The position numbers and the translations under genes are program-made. From the NCBI GenBank assembly GCA_008729055.1, contig SDUX01000008.1, positions 62,001 through 126,000 on the forward strand: DNA of 64,000 bases, given 5' to 3'. This DNA comes from Pyropia haitanensis (taxonomy: Eukaryota > Rhodophyta > Bangiophyceae > Bangiales > Bangiaceae). The notes below the pieces were generated by a model that made no database searches, was not told the origin of the DNA, and saw only the letters and a list, made by a program, of their open reading frames with translations. This document shows positions 1-12,225 of the stretch, in pieces; position 1 is the stretch's first letter, and each line of letters starts with the position of its first letter.

Positions 1-239
1 CGGGGAACGACGTGCACGCCCTCCGGTGATATGGTCGAGGTCCATCACGAGCTCCAGTACGCCCTCCATGTATGGGTGGAAAAAAAGTGCACCGGAGCCC
101 GTGCACGGACGACTGAGCGGCGCTATAGGGCAGGTGTTGGAAAAATCGGCCTCTGCGATACCGTAGAGGGGGGTTTGCACGCCGCTGCACGCCCGCGCAC
201 GCCCGATTCCGGCCAAATTTTGTTCTCCAGGGGTCCACG
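1..239. repeat. Dispersed repeat, copy 1 (cut by the left edge)
   Basis: This stretch aligns base for base, without gaps, with 34656-34894. Only scattered substitutions separate the two; long blocks such as the CCGTAGAGGGGGGTTTGCAC segment are identical. Both copies end at the same place, just after CCAGGGGTCCACG, which suggests a real element end. Copy 1 starts at the window edge, so its left end is not seen. No coding capacity is apparent. It has several GTGCA/TGCAC motifs. A mobile-element end or non-autonomous element is inferred. Confidence 0.85.
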
Positions 240-417
240 GGTTTGGTAGCACTGCGCGGCCGGGGCCCCTGTCCGTGGCGCCCGCGTCCACGTCGGGACC
301 GCATCCATCGCCGGACGCGGCCGTCTCCGCCGCGTCGCCCCACTGCCCACCGCCCCGCCCCCCCCCCCCCCTCCCATCCACTCCTCCCGCCTGCCCAGAC
401 ACCCCCCCCCCCCTGTC

Positions 418-542
418 ATGCCTCCCCCCACCCCCCCCACCACCCGCCGGCGTCGGTCACGGGCGGCGCCCCTCCCCCCCCCCCCCCCGCGGTCGCCCCC
501 CCCCCCCCGCCGCGGCAGCCACCATCGTCACCACTGCCGCCC

Positions 543-579
<37 letters not shown>

Positions 580-2933
580 GGGCGGCCGGCTGGGCGGCTG
601 GCCTCGGCTGGGATGCGCTGCTGTTGGCGGTGGCGCTCTTTTACATCTACCTCACCCCGTACACCAAGGTGCGTGCGCCACGCCGCGGTGGGCGCGCGGC
701 GGGGGGAGAGGCGGGCGACGTGGCGGCGGCGGCGGCGGCGGCGGCGGCGACCGCGGCGGCGGCGGCGTCGGGGGTAGCGCGCAGGGGGGGGGGGGAGTTG
801 GGGGGGGGGGGCCGTGCCGCGCCCGCGCCGGCCACGCGTGAGCGCCGCCATTGGGGGACGGCGTGCCGGTCGCGGTTGCTGGTGTGGCGGTGCGTGCGCG
901 TCGACGCCGCGGGCGGGGTGTGGCGGCAGCGGCGGCGGCGGCCGCCGCCGCCACGGGCCGCCGCTGGCCGCCGCGGCGGGCGGTCGCCGCCGCACGCGCG
1001 CCGTCGGTGGGTGCGACCGCTGTGGGCTGTTCGCACGACTAACCCGCCGCGCCCCTCCGCGTCCCCCCCCCCGCCCCCCCACCCCGTGACTGTCCCTGCG
1101 CTGGCCTCTTTCCCCCCCTCCCCCCCCTTCGCCCTCCTCCCCCCCCCGCCCCCGTTGGCATCTTTCCCCCCCCCTCCCTCTGGGCACACTCCTTCATGGC
1201 GCGCCTGCACGAGTGTGCAGGTGGAGGAGTCGTTTACGATGCAGGCCACGCACGACATCCTCATCCACGGCCGCCACCTGTCCCGCTACGACCACCACAC
1301 CTTCCCCGGCGTTGTGCCCCGCTCCTTCCTCCCCCCGCTCGCCCTCGCCGCGGCGGTTGCGCCCGCCGCGGCGGCGGCGGCCCTCTCCCCCGCCGCCACC
1401 GCCGCGGCGGTGCGCGCCGCGCTCGCCGCCGCCGTCGTGGCGGGCCTGTCGGCCGTCCGCCGAGCCGCGCCGTCGGCCGCGGCGGGCGCCGCCGCCGCCG
1501 CCGCCACCGCCGCCCAGTTCCACACCCTCTACTATGCGAGCCGACCGCTGGCGAATACCGCCGCGCTGCCGCTGACGGCGGCGGCGCTCGCCGCGCGGCT
1601 GCGGTCGCCGGCTGGGGTGGGCGGGCTGGCGCCACTCGCCGCGGCGGCGGCGGTGGTGCGGTGTGACCTGGCCGCGCTGCTCGCGCCGGCGGTGGTGGTG
1701 GACGTGGCGGTCGCGGCGCCGGGCGGGGTGGCGGCGGTGGTGGGCGTACTGGCGCCGCCCGCGGCGGCGGGTGTGGCGGCGATTGCCGCGTCGGTGGTGG
1801 TCGATACGCCCCTGTGGGCGGGCCGGCGGGGGCTGCCGCTGGCCATGGGCACGCGCTGGGTGTACCCCGAGCTGGCGGTCTTTTGGTTCAACGTGGTGGA
1901 AAACCGGAGCGCCGCGTGGGGCGTGTCCCCGTGGTGGTGGTACGCGGCGAACGCGCTGCCCCGGGGGGCGGGGCTGGCGTACGCTGTTGCCGTTGCCGCC
2001 CTGGCCGTCACCGCCGCCGTGGCGGTGGGGCGGGCGGCGGCTGCTCTGTACGCGTCTGCGGGTGGCGGCAGGGGCGGCGGCGGCAAGGCGGCGGCCGCCC
2101 CGCCGCCGGCGGGCGCCCGCTGGTGGGCGCCCCTGCTGCTGCCGCACCGTGTGGCGGTGGCGGTGGCCCCCTTTTTCATCTTTGTCGCCCTCTACTCGGC
2201 GCTGCCGCACAAGGAGCTCCGCTTTGTGTTTCCGGTGCTGCCGGCCATCAACATTGTGGCGGGGGTGGTCGTCGCCGCCGCCCTCGGCCTCGACGGCGCC
2301 GCCGGCAGCGGCGGCGGCGGCGGCGGCGGCACCGCCCCACCCCCCGCTCCGCCCGTTGCCAATCGCTGGCGGCGGCTGGTGGTCCCTGCCGCCCTCGCCG
2401 CGGCCGCCGCGGCCACGGCCGCGGCGACCGCCCTCCACGCTGCCGCGGCGGCGGCCAACTACCCCGGCGGGTCGGCGCTGGCCGCCCTCCAGGCGGCCCC
2501 CCCCGGGGCTATCGCGGCGCCGGCCACCCGCTCCGTGTCCGTCTGGGTGTGCCCCGCCGCGGCCATGACGGGCGTCAACCTGTGGGGGGAGCGCTCGCTC
2601 CGCGACCGCGGCGGCGTGTCGTGGCGGTACAGCCGCGACGAGGCCGTGTCGCCGGCGGCGGGGCGGGGGCTCGCGCCGTACACCCACCTGATTGCAGACG
2701 TGCGCGACGTGGGGGGGTACGAGCGCCTGTTTGGGGTGCGTGGCTACGCGGGCGTGCGGCTCGGAGGGGGGGGATGGCGGCGGGGGGGGGGGGGACTGAT
2801 CCGCACGGAGGAGGTGCTGTGGGTGCACGTGCGGCACGACGTGGCGCCGGGGACAAGGGGAGGGAAGGAGGGGGGGAACGCGCCGGCGGGGGGGGGCGAC
2901 GCCGCGCAGGAGGGACACGCGCCGGCGGCCTGA
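418..2933 (+). CDS. ALG12: ALG12-type alpha-1,6-mannosyltransferase (GT22 family)
   Basis: Dolichyl-P-mannose-dependent mannosyltransferase of the ER membrane that adds the eighth mannose to the lipid-linked N-glycan precursor. Family hallmarks are visible: YTK|VEESF at the first exon junction, QATHDIL, then YDHHTFPGVVPRSFL (about 1285-1330), multiple Ala/Val-rich membrane segments, HKELRF near 2208, and a C-terminal TGV..WRY block near 2570-2630 that distinguishes ALG12 from PIG-B and ALG9. One intron (669-1220) separates the first membrane segment from VEESF. The coding frame from about 585 to the TGA at 2931-2933 has no in-frame ATG upstream; the ATG at 418 lies one frame off, separated by C-runs at 470-510, so the true start is unresolved and a run-length error or another exon is possible. 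It converges with RibBA. Confidence 0.85.
669..1220 (+). other. ALG12 intron, length divisible by three
   Basis: GT-AG intron (GTGCGTGCG ... GTGTGCAG) inserted exactly between the lysine and valine of the conserved YTKVEESF motif. It is 552 nt, a multiple of three, and contains no stop in the host frame, so a naive reading makes it a 184-residue Gly/Arg/Pro insert. Family alignment knowledge places nothing between these residues. Confidence 0.85.
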
Positions 2934-3386
2934 TGTTGGCGTGTCGGGGGGAGCGCGGGGGCAGTGCCACCCGCGCCCCGCCCTCGAGCGGCGGAGCCTC
3001 GGCCCGCTGCGTGTTTGGCAACCCCGGACGGGTACGAGCAAACCACACACCCTGTACGGCCGCCGGCGGTAGCATGGAAAAAAAGAAAAAGAGGAAAGCC
3101 AGTCTTGCTGTCGACGCGGCCCATCCGCGGCTGGCGCGGCCACTCGAGCCGCGGCCGTCTGCTCCACCTACCAGACCCACCTACGCCCGAATATAGTCGC
3201 CACACGCCGCAACGCCAGACACGCCCCATCGCGCGTCGGCGTTGCCCTCCCCCCCCCCCCCCCCTTCGCCTTCCCCCCCTCCCTCTCCCCGCAATCTTGG
3301 CCAAAATATCCTTGCCCTGCTGCCACCCCCCCCTTGGTCTGCCACCGGCTCCACCCCATCCCACCCCACCCCCTACCAACCGCGTG
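2934..3386. other. Intergenic, convergent 3' ends of ALG12 and RibBA
   Basis: This stretch between two converging genes holds a short A-rich patch near 3076-3096 and pyrimidine runs near 3249-3290. I see no gene and no clear polyadenylation signal. Confidence 0.6.
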
Positions 3387-4903
3387 CTACAACACGGGCT
3401 CGTCGCCGAGCACGGGCAGCGGCGAGACGCGCTCCAGGTCTGGGAGCCAGTGCCCCATCTTCTCCCGCTTGGTGCGGAGGTAACCGACGTTCTCCACGTT
3501 GGGCGCCACCTGCACGGGCACGCGCTCCACAATCTCCAGCCCGTACCCCCGCAGCCCACTGTACTTGGCCGGGTTGTTGGTCATCAGCCGCAGCTGCGAC
3601 ACGCCCAGCTCGGCAAGGATCTGCGCGCCAATCCCATACTCGCGGCTGTCGACGGGGAGGCCCAGCTCCTCGTTGGCCTGCACCGTGTCGCGGCCCGCGT
3701 CCTGCAGCGCGTACGCGCGCATCTTGTGGCCGAGGCCAATGCCGCGGCCCTCTTGGCCCCGCAGGTAGACGACGACGCCCCGGCCCGCCGCCGCGACCGC
3801 CGCGAGCGCATAGTCCAGCTGCGGCCCACAGTCGCAGCGGAGGCTCCCAAACACGTCGCCGGTGCAGCACTCTGAGTGCACACGCACCAGCACCGGCGCG
3901 TCGCCGAGGGTGTCCACGTCACCCGCGACGAGCGCCAGGTGGTCCACGTCGTCCACGAGCGAGCGGAAGCCAAAGGCGGTAAACACGCCGTGCCGCGTCG
4001 GCAGCCGCGCGGCCGTGTCGCCCGACCGGACAACCAGCTTCTCCCGCCCCCGCCGCCAGCGCACAAGGTCCGCAATGGACGTGAGCACTAGGCCGTGGGC
4101 GGCGGCAAAGGTACGGAGCTCGGGCAGGCGCGCCATCTCCCCATCCTCGTCGCGCACAATCTCGGACAGCACCCCCACGGGCGACCGGCCGGCCAGCCGC
4201 GCAAAGTCCACCGCCGCCTCGGTGTGGCCCGCCCGCTTGAGCACCCCCCCCGCCCGTGCTGTCAGCGGGAAGATGTGGCCCGGCCGGTTAAAGTCCTCGG
4301 CGACCGAGCCGGCGCCCGCGAGCGCGCGCAGCGTCACCGCCCGGTCCGACGCCGAGATGCCCGTACTCGTCCCGGCCTTGGCGTCCACCGTCACGGTAAA
4401 GGCTGTGTGCTTTGGGTCCGTATTCTCCGCGACCATCGGCGCCAGGCCCAGCCGCGTCGCGGTCGGCTCGGGCAGCGCGCAGCAGAGCACGCCCGACGTG
4501 TGGCGCACCATAAACGCAATCGCCTTGGGCGTCGCCGCGTCCGCAGCGAGGATGAGATCCCCCTCGTTCTCCCGGTCCTCGTCGTCGGTCACGACAATCA
4601 TGTCGCCGCGCGCCAGCGCCGCAATCGCCGCGTCGACCGACGCGGGGCCAAAGCACCAGCCGTCGTCCCGCTCCGCGGCCGACATGGGCGCCACCACCGT
4701 CGGCCGAGACACCCCATTGGTGGGGGGGGCGGGGACCCCGCCGCCGCCGCGGAGGGGGAGGGGGGGGGCGTCGCCCCGGCGGTGGCCACTGGCGGCCGCG
4801 CCCGCCCCGCCACCGCCGCCGGTGGCCGGCGGCAGCGGGGGTGGCTGCCGAGCCGCCCAGACGGGAGGCGCGACAGGCCGACGGGGGCGCAGACAAAGGC
4901 CAT
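3387..4903 (-). CDS. RIBA: Bifunctional riboflavin synthesis protein RibBA (DHBP synthase / GTP cyclohydrolase II), plastid
   Basis: Makes both riboflavin precursors: 3,4-dihydroxy-2-butanone 4-phosphate from ribulose 5-phosphate and the pyrimidine from GTP. The N-terminal DHBPS half shows [11 protein letters not shown] and [12 protein letters not shown] metal/substrate motifs; the C-terminal GCHII half shows the zinc cysteines [18 protein letters not shown], the GTP loop [10 protein letters not shown] and LMTNNPAKY. The conserved frame has its only ATG at 4685 (432 residues), but the family normally carries a plastid leader. The ATG at 4903 opens a Ser/Ala/Arg-rich leader ([16 protein letters not shown]) one frame away; G-runs at about 4724-4769 lie between. 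I therefore place the start at 4903 and treat the offset as a run-length error; 4685 is the conservative choice. Single exon. Confidence 0.9.
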
Positions 4904-6738
4904 GGCGCCCAGCGGCCGGCGAGGGTAGAAGGGGGGCTCGGCGGACGCACCGCGCAGGAGGGTGAAAGGCCAGGAGGGGAGTAAGGGGGGTACGGCGTCG
5001 CACGTCACGACGGTCGGCAGGGAGGAGGACGAGGGAGGGGAAGGGGAAGGAGAAGGCGGCCGGAAGCGTCACGGTGAGTCACGCCGGCCGGATGGGGAGG
5101 GCGGGCAGCCAGCCGCCGACGAGGCGGCCGGCGGCGGGTGGCGGGTGGCGTGTGGTGGCGGGGTGGCGTTCTTCCCAACCCCCCACACCGTGGCTCTGCT
5201 GGCGGGCGCTGGTGCAGCACACGCCGGGCGGGGGATCCGGCAGCAGTGCCACGGCGGCACAATTCGGCAAGAACCCGGCCCCCGACGTGACGGCCGCGCG
5301 TCGCGGGGCGGCCGCCGTGCGGCCGGCCGCGACGGCGGCCACATTTGGACAGGCCACAAAAAAAAAAAAAAACAGAGAAAAAAAAGAGAACACGACAACA
5401 CCGGGTGCGCCCACCCCAGCGGTGAGAGATTCCGCGCCAAGGCCACATGACGCATCTCAGGGGGATGGTGATTGGTCAATGGGCACGACATGTACCCCGC
5501 ATCCGCCAGTCAAGATGCAGCCAGGGTCAATGAGCGGTCATGAAAGGCCGACGCTCCTCCGCGACGGCCGCGGCTGGCCACCAGATCTCTAGGGCCAGCG
5601 TGGCATGCACGTGGAAGACGCCGAGGCCACCAAACTCGGGGAGGGCGCCCAAGAAACGCCACCCAACGAAATCTAGCGGGGGATCCCTGTCGACGAGGAG
5701 CAAGGCCAAAAAAGGCCCGCCCGTGCCCCCGCCTGCCGGCGCCCGCCCGCCCGCATCAGCCCGTCTTCCAGCAGCCAAGGGGGTCTCCTCGTGCGTCATG
5801 CGGGCGGTGCGCCCGTGCCCCAGCTCGCAGTCCATCGCATCGACCCGCGGCGGCGGCCGCAGTCCCCACCAGCAAGGACAACGACTGTCTGCGGGTGATG
5901 CACAACCTTCACGCTCCCGCCCCACCGTAGTGGCCCCCAACCACATCCTTCGCCGCGTAGCATCCAGGCCGTGGCGGCGCTGGCCGCGGCCGGGTGGGCA
6001 GCGGATGCGCAGCCGCCACCACCGCCGGTGCCACTGCAACCGCCGCCGCCGCCGCCGCCGCCACCGCCGCCGCCACCGCCGCCGCCATCGTTCCCACCAC
6101 CGCTGCCGCCGTCGCCATTGCTGCGCCACCGCCACCACCACCGCTGCGGCCACCGCCACCGCCATTGCTGCCGCCACGGCTACCGTCGACGACGCCACCA
6201 CCGGTACCGCATCGCTGCTGCCGCAGTCACCCGCACCACCGCCCCCGCCAGCCGCTGACACTCTCACCGCCGCCCCTTCCAGTCGTGCCGCAAGAAACCA
6301 GAGCGTGCGCAGCGGCCAGTGGCCAGCGGCAGTGGGGGTACCAAACGGCGCCGCCAACAGCAGCCACGGGGCGCAGCCCTCCCCCGCCACGCCCTGGCCG
6401 TGCGCAGTGGCAGCTGCAGTGGCCAGCGGCCATGCAACAGGGCCAAACGGGGGGGAGGGGGGGGAAAGCGCACGTGTCCATCCGACGCCAATGCGGTGCC
6501 CCCACGGAGTGCTGCCGGCGCGGCGGCTGCTGGCCGGCGCGGCCCGTATCCCCACGCGGTCGTCCTTCCCCCGCCCGTCCGGCTGGCCCGTGCTGAACGG
6601 CGCAGGGACTTGGCAGGCCTCTCCGCTCCTCCGGGTGCGAGTCACCCCTGCCGGCGGGCAGCCAATACACCTCTTCCCCCCCCCCCCCCCCTGCCCAAAA
6701 CGCCCGACACACAGTGCAGTGGATGCACGCCTCGGTCG
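4904..6738. other. Intergenic: RibBA upstream region and low-complexity DNA
   Basis: Upstream of RibBA on its strand. It holds an A-run at 5359-5373 followed by a second A-rich patch, a CCAAT-like ATTGG at 5471-5475, a (CCG)/(CCA) microsatellite at about 6040-6200 and a C-run at 6677-6691. Open frames exist on both strands (5540-6250 on the plus strand starts with ATG at 5540) but none contains a domain I recognise. Confidence 0.5.
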
Positions 6739-8201
6739 TCACGGCCGGAAGCGGGCTGGGGAAAAGGGCGCCAGGTCCACCTCCCCCGCCTTGCCCCCCA
6801 CCAGGCGCGCCACCGCCAGGCCCGTCGCGGGCCCCATCAAGATGCCCCAGCACCCGTGCCCCGCCGCGATCGCCACGCTGTTGGCGGTGCCGGGGAGCCA
6901 CCCAATGAGCGGCACCCCATCGGGCGACACGGGCAGACAGCACGCCTGGTGCACCGGTGGCACCCCGCCACCGCCGCTGCCTTCACTGCCGCCGCTGTTG
7001 CTCTTGCCCCCATGGTCATGGATACCGCCCCCGCCGAGGCGCGGGGTCAGCTCCGCGGCAAAGGTGGCCAGCCGCTCGCACGCGCCCGCCGTCGGCTCCA
7101 CCGGCTCGTCGGGGACGGGCGCGGGGGGCTCGGCAAAGCCGCACACGTACACCTCCCCAGCGGGGCGGGGGTATATCTCGGGGTCCATGGCGGGCGCGTC
7201 CGTGGGGGCGACCTCGAGGAAGAGCGCCTGCGGCGGAATCCCCGCCGTCGAGCGCGTCGACTTGCCGCCCCCGCCGCCGCCGTCGCCGCCGGGGGGCCGC
7301 TCGGCAAGGACCACCGAGTGGGCCTTGATACCAACAACGGGCGGCAGGCCCGCGGCGGGCAGCCACGCGCACGCGCGGTCGCTCCACGGCCCCGTCGCGA
7401 GCACCAGCGTCGCGCACGGCAGTACCTCCCCCCCCGCCAGGGCCACGCCGGTCACCGCCCCCCCGGCCCACCCGTCACCACCCCCGTCACCGTCGCCGTG
7501 CGCAGCGTCGCGCCCGACGCGGCGAGGAGCGCGCGGGTGAGCTTGGCGGGGTGCACCTGCGCGGTGGTGGCGGGGGAGCCCAGCGGCCGCGCCGACGACA
7601 CCGACCACGCCGGGCCGTCGAGCCACGCGGGCGCCTCGGCCGGTGGCCGCCCGCGGCCGCGCCGGCGGCCGCCGCCGCCGCGGGCGGTGGCGGCACCCCC
7701 AGCGGCGGGCGTGAGCGTCACCGCCGCCGCCGACAGGCGGCGGTAGTCAATCGCAGCGGCGCCCAGGTCGGCCGCCAGCTCCGCGTGGAGGCGGAAGGAC
7801 GCGGCGGCGAGGCTGGCGGTGGGCGCGTCGACCCAGTCGGCGGCGAGGAAGCCGCCGGCCTTGCCCGACGCGCCCGCCGCGACGGCCGCCCGCTCCACCA
7901 CCGTCGCCCGCCGGCCGTCGCGGGCGAGGTAGTAGGCGGTGGCGGCGCCCATGATGCCGGCGCCAACAATGACAATGGGCGGGTCGCCGTCGTCGGGGGG
8001 GGGTGCCATGGCGCGCGACGCCGCTGGCGGCGTGAAGGGAGGAGCGTCCGTGACGACCGCGCGGACGGGTGCCGCGGGGCTGGATGCGAAGGCGGCAACG
8101 ACGGGGACGGCAGTGGGCGACCAAGACGCGGTGGCTGGTGAGCAGCGCAGGGCGGGTCGTCTAGCCGCCTTTCCCCTCCACGCTCGCGGGCTTGGGTCCA
8201 T
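6739..8201 (-). CDS. FAD-dependent oxidoreductase, DAO superfamily (TDA3/FOXRED-like), frame broken
   Basis: Predicted flavoprotein of the D-amino-acid-oxidase fold. The N-terminal part shows the dinucleotide-binding VIVGAGIMGAATAYYLARD motif, then ASGKAGGFLA and RLHAELA, a combination typical of fungal TDA3 and plant relatives. The C-terminal part shows ATGPWSDRA and the closing GHGCWGILMGPATG block that binds the FAD. The two parts lie in different frames; the switch falls in a C7 run at 7458-7464 where both frames still match the family, so about 487 residues result. Start ATG at 8201; an internal ATG at 8009 sits directly before the Rossmann motif, so the 64 residues before it could be a leader peptide. 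Stop TGA at 6739-6741. It is either a homopolymer error or a recent frameshift. The substrate is unknown. Confidence 0.75.
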
Positions 8202-11102
8202 TCCCAGTCTGCTCGGAAGGGGTCGCGTGCAACAAACCAGTCGGCAGCACGGATCACAATTCGGTCCAAAATGTAATTACTCGCTGGGATCAACTCGCCT
8301 GCACTCCGTATGCATACAAAATTCACACAGATGTACATGCTCGAACGCGAATCCGCTCAGGTCGGGCCAGCCTGCAACTGCCCAACCCCATTGGCCGATC
8401 GGGTGTAGGCGCTTTCGAACGCCTGTACACCCCTCGTTTCGTCAGTTTCTCACCACAGGCCGCTCTGGCATCGACCACACCAAAGCAGGAGGGGGGCGAG
8501 CGGTGGCGCAGGCGAGCACGCCGTCTCCTCCACCGCCGCGACCGTCCCTGCCGCGCTCTTCATCCCTTCCGCGCCTTGTTCCAAAGACTCGTGGTCGAGT
8601 AGGCGAGCTCCGCATGGACACGATCCTGGGAACGGCGGGAAAACAGGAGCCCGTACAAAGGCTGCACCCCCCCCGCCCCCCACTCTCTCTCCTCTTTGAC
8701 CAAAGCGGCCTGAACCTGAGAGAGCCGCCCATTTTTGCTGGTCACTCGAAACCTAGAAGCCTGACCCGGCCGGGGTGGTGTCGCGGAGACCAGCACAGAC
8801 CGCGCTGGTGGCCGCTCGCTCCCAGTGAGTCTAACGCGCGAGTGTGTAGGACAGGCACCGCCTGCCCTGGATCGTTGGGGCGGGTCCTAAGCCACCCACC
8901 GTGACGCCGAACGGGAAGGCTGTGCGAGCACACGCCTCTCGTACGTACTGGGCTGCCGCGGCGGGCCAACTTCGACGAACGCGCGCCGAGGCACCCCCTG
9001 AATCGTGCGTGGCCCACGTGGCTGCGCCCATCGCGCGAGCACCGTCGGGGCAGAGGGAGAAGCGGGCCCCGCCGTGGATGAGGGGTCCTGCGTCAGGCTC
9101 CTACTGCGACTGTCCGCGTACAGCACCCAGGAAGAATCCTGTCAGCATGGTTGCGAGGGCGAGGGCTGACTGATCCGGTGCCGGCGGCACTCGGCCCCAC
9201 GACCGTGTGGCCGGCAGCGCCATCGCGCGACGCTCGCGGTGCGGATCCTTTGGGGTCGTGCCCCCCGCGCGAGGTTGGTCCGCAGGGGAAATGGGGGTGG
9301 CACGGGGCTGGTTCCCCCAGGGCGCAACCGACGCCGCAACCACCGCAACCGCACCACCCACCGCGTCTGCCGCGCCCGGGTGGCTCGGCAACGCAGGGGG
9401 TGCTGCCTTCCAGGAGCACCCCGGGAACGGGCCGGGGGCAAAAGGGGAGAAGGGGGGTGGGCGCCACCCCTCCGCCGTGTGGGGCGGTGACCCCCCGCCG
9501 CCGACACGTTTGTGCCTCGTTTGCGCGCGGCGCGCACCGAGCACGGCCTCTCGGTTGCGCGGGAAAGGCAACGCGCCGGCCGGATGATAGCGCGCCACCC
9601 ATTGGGCCTGGAGCGGGCAACCGCCTGGGGTGCGCGCGCCGCCCATTCTCCACACCGCCTCCCCCAACCAAGCCGGTCTTCTCCCTCTCTCTCCCGCGCA
9701 AGGCGCTGGTGGACAAGGCGGCGCCCGCCGTTGTGGGAGGGTGCGCACGCGGCCCCTTCCACGCGCACTCGCCCGTTTTTGTTTCCTGCACCTCGCTGCG
9801 TCTCCGTCGTCTCGCCACCCTGTCTTCCACGTCGCGGCGGCCGCGGCGGTGCTGTCGTCTCGTACCCCCCCTCACGCGTGACGGCACCCCGAGCGGACGC
9901 GCCCCCCGCCGTCTGGGGTCGTTTGCGAGGGGGGGAAGGGGCGGGGGGAGCAAGGCTGTTGTCGGGGGGCCGATTGTCGGGAGGGGCGTGTCTTTGTCTG
10001 GATGCGCTCGCCCCGTTCATCGCCCAGTGGCCCGTCGCGCCACCAATCGCGAGCCGCGGCGGGCGGCGGGGGGGATGGATGGATTGGATGGGTGGCCCGC
10101 GGCCGCGCCCTCCCCGCTCCTACACACACCCACGGCCTGGTCCCCCCCCAGCACGGCTCGGGCGGTTGTAGAGCCCTGCCAGGTGTCGGGGCGGGGGGCA
10201 TGTCGAGATGGATGCAAACGCAGAGGCTGCGCAGGCGCTGGCGGTGGAAGGCGCGGGGGGGGCGGGCAGCCGACCGCGCCCGCACGGCCCGGTCGCCGCG
10301 CGCCACCGGCCGCAGGCGCGCGCGGTGGCCGGCAGACCTGATTTAGAAGGGCGCAGGAGCGCCGCTGACCCCTCCGCCCCGATGAAAGACACAAAAAAAA
10401 AAAAACAGCTCTCGGACTGGTCCGACCTCACACACAGAGGGGGGGGGGCCGCGGGAAGGGGGTGCCGGCGGCCCGGCCCCCCAGCGGCTGAGCCACCGCA
10501 ACGTCCACGACCCGGCCGCCGGGGGGAGCGGGGACGACGGGAGCAGCGGTCCCGGGACGGGGTTCGCCCGCCCGCCCGGTCGCCACCGCCTCGCCTCATC
10601 TTGGGGGATCCGCCGTCCCCCCGCCCACGTCGTGCGCTTCCGACAGTCCTCTCTCGTCCGCTCTCTACGGATCGTTGGCACGTCACGCGGGGGCGTGCGG
10701 GAGGCGCCCCGCGCTCTCCCCACCACGTCCCGTCATTGCCTGTCCGTTCGTATCGCCGCCTTGTCCCCCCGACGCGCCCCGTTTGCAGTGGCCGCGCCCC
10801 CTCTCCCCAACGCTGCCGCCACCCCTCGTCTGCCCACCCCCACCTCCTCTGCGGCTCACCCGGTGCTGCCGCCGGTTCCATTCACCTCTTCACTGCCGCC
10901 GCCCTCATTCCCCCATCACCCGGTGCCGCCTCCGCCCATCGCCGAGCACTGCCGCCGCCGTTACCAGCCGGCTCGGGCGGCGGAGGGGGGTGTCCATGCC
11001 CCGCCGACGGTGTCGCCCGCGCATCGGGACTGCCCGCCGCCGGGCGGCGGCGGCGGTGGCGGTGGCGGCGGCCCGCTCCGCGGCGGGCGGATCCGCCGGC
11101 CA
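8202..11102. other. Long intergenic stretch
   Basis: The first 200 bases hold an AT-richer island (8260-8350) suitable for the promoter of the oxidoreductase on the minus strand. From 8400 to 10600 composition is moderate for this genome and no recognisable protein appears on either strand despite long open frames. There is an A13 run near 10392-10404 followed by CAG. The last part, from about 10600, is the presumed promoter/leader of the zinc-finger gene, rich in pyrimidines. Confidence 0.5.
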
Positions 11103-11235
11103 ATGCCGACGGCGGGCGGCGTCGGCGGCGGCGGTGGCGGCGGCGGCGGCAGCGGCGGCGGCAGCGGTATCGGCGGCGGCGCCAGCAGCGGCAACGGCGT
11201 TGGCGGCGGCGGTGGCAGCGGCAGCGGCGGCGGTG

Positions 11236-11273
<38 letters not shown>

Positions 11274-11890
11274 GGCGATCCAGACGGCGGCGGCGGCTGG
11301 CAGCAGCATGCGCGGCATCCCCTGGGCATCCCCACTGCGACGGGGGCGGCGAGCAGCACCCCCCCGACGGCGCGCCCGCCGCCCCGCCCGGCGGCGGCCA
11401 CGCTGCTCACGCGGGCGGCGGGATCGGCGTTGCCGCCGCCCCGCCCGGTGGGTGGCGCCACCTCCACGGCCATCCCCACCTACCTCCGCTATGGAGGGGC
11501 CGCGGCGGGAGCGCCGCCGCCAGCACTGGCCGCCGCGACGCCGACGGCAGCACCCCCGCCGGCACCGTCCGTGTCCCAGGAGCCGGGAGCAGCCGACAGC
11601 CTCCTGGCCACCCTGTGGCACCTGCGATCCCCCGTCGGCGGTGGCATCGGCAGCGGCAGCGGCGGCGGCGGCTGCGGCGGCGGCAGCGACGGCAGCGGCG
11701 GCGGCGCGCCTGTCGACCCGCTGATGGGGGCACCCGCAGCGGCGTCGGCAGCAGCAGTGTCGGCGGCGCCTGTCACGTGGCCCCTCTTACTGCCTCCCGC
11801 CGTCCCCACCGACGCAGACGCGCGGTCCCGGCTCCCACGGTGGGCCGCCACGCAGCTGCCGCCGCCGCCGCCGCCGCCGCCACCGCAGCT

Positions 11891-11923
<33 letters not shown>

Positions 11924-12186
11924 TCCGCCTCCGCCCCCACCAGCGGCGGCCGGCCTGTCGCGGTCGCCGGGCGGGCCCAGCGGCGACCCGCCGGCGGCCG
12001 CCGCGGGCCGCCCGCGGCGGCCGCCGACACCCCCGCCGCTGCCGCCGCCGCCGCTGCTCGTGCGGCCGCGGCCGCTGCGGACGCCGCCGCCGCCGCAGGC
12101 GCCACCCCTGACCGCCGAGTCGCTGCTCACCGGCTGGCCGCTGTCGGCGGCCACGACGGCGAGCGGCTCGACGGCCGGCGGCAGCA

Positions 12187-12225
<39 letters not shown>

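Noticed and set aside
243..668. Extended N-terminus of ALG12 starting at 243
   Set aside because: The codon at 243 is TTG, not ATG, and the extra residues are Pro/Arg-rich low complexity.
9093..10341. Overlapping open frames on both strands
   Set aside because: None has a recognisable motif, and both strands are equally open, as expected from base composition.
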